From positions 2,728,001 through 2,792,000 of the forward strand of contig OX337233.1 in the NCBI GenBank assembly GCA_946965045.2: a stretch of DNA of 64,000 nucleotides, read 5' to 3'. Positions 63,865-64,000 of the stretch are shown here, piece after piece. How positions within the stretch are numbered: the stretch's first letter is position 1; each line of letters opens with the position of its first letter. Position numbers and translations under genes: made by a program. The notes under the pieces are model-generated. The model did no database searches. It had not been told where the DNA came from and saw nothing but the letters and a program-made list of their open reading frames with translations. This DNA comes from Epithemia pelagica. Lineage: Eukaryota > Bacillariophyta > Bacillariophyceae > Surirellales > Surirellaceae.

Positions 63865-64000
63865 TTAAAAAGAATGAGCGTTTTGTTGCGCCTCCTCAGG
63901 TTTGGAATGACTGTGCCTCTTACGTGGTTGCACCACTTGCCAATCGGCTTCCTTTGGGTTCGTCATCCACTGTACTCTCTTGGGAGTCGCGGTTTGGTCC
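63865..64000 (-). CDS. 3' end of an unidentified gene (cut by the window edge)
   Basis: A minus-strand frame enters from the right edge and runs to TAA at 63865-63867. It has protein-like composition (VQWMTNPKEADWQVVQPRKR, then SHSKPEEAQQNAHSF). At least 44 residues; too short to assign. It may be the last exon of a neighbouring gene. Confidence 0.35.
   Translation of the reverse strand, partial: DQTATPKRVQWMTNPKEADWQVVQPRKRHSHSKPEEAQQNAHSF

Overview
The window is nuclear DNA from a photosynthetic eukaryote, most likely a diatom (probably a repeat-rich pennate species). The sequence supports this in several ways: spliceosomal GT-AG introns of about 70-104 nt, a bacterial-type FtsZ with an N-terminal signal/targeting extension, a thylakoid-lumen-type protein with a twin-arginine transit region, and a transcription-factor-like protein with the NDVLCGRGG domain (DUF6824-type) that is expanded in diatoms. 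Species cannot be decided from the sequence alone.

Layout. 1-9.35 kb is a compact host gene block: lumenal SnoaL/DUF2358-like protein, plastid FtsZ, a single-chain MPC1-MPC2 mitochondrial pyruvate carrier fusion, a small RanBP2-type zinc finger protein, a DUF6824 protein and a bZIP factor. 9.35-38.5 kb is a transposon landing zone. It contains a hAT remnant, a 1.2 kb PIF/Harbinger-type element with long terminal inverted repeats (TIRs), a 0.6 kb hAT derivative with 8-bp target-site duplication (TSD), a 9.1 kb hAT element with perfect TIRs and TSD carrying two long ORFs, a mariner nested inside that hAT, a MULE-like inverted-repeat element, dispersed short repeats, a decayed Helitron, and a 7 kb satellite of 38 units (176/194 bp) with higher-order periodicity. 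38.5-64 kb is again gene-dense: SCY1-like pseudokinase, makorin-like RING/CCCH protein, Rab GTPase, HRI-type eIF2-alpha kinase, a CDPK with two cyclic-nucleotide domains, three TA-flanked miniature inverted-repeat elements in a row, mitochondrial-type [2Fe-2S] ferredoxin, DnaJ protein, cytochrome P450, YIPF6, transketolase, SNM1-type crosslink-repair nuclease, and the 3' end of one further gene.

The most interesting object is the 9.1 kb hAT element (13866-22947). Its boundaries are fixed by 21-bp perfect TIRs (starting CAGAG) and an 8-bp TSD. Inside it, convergent to a 1365-residue transposase, lies an intact 590-residue ORF whose C-terminal third is an endonuclease III-type HhH-GPD DNA glycosylase that keeps the catalytic Lys and Asp but has lost the iron-sulfur cluster cysteines. 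A base-excision enzyme travelling with a cut-and-paste transposon suggests a de-silencing (demethylation) or donor-repair function; this is inference. Second in interest are the MPC1-MPC2 fusion and the CDPK/cNMP/EF-hand fusion kinase.
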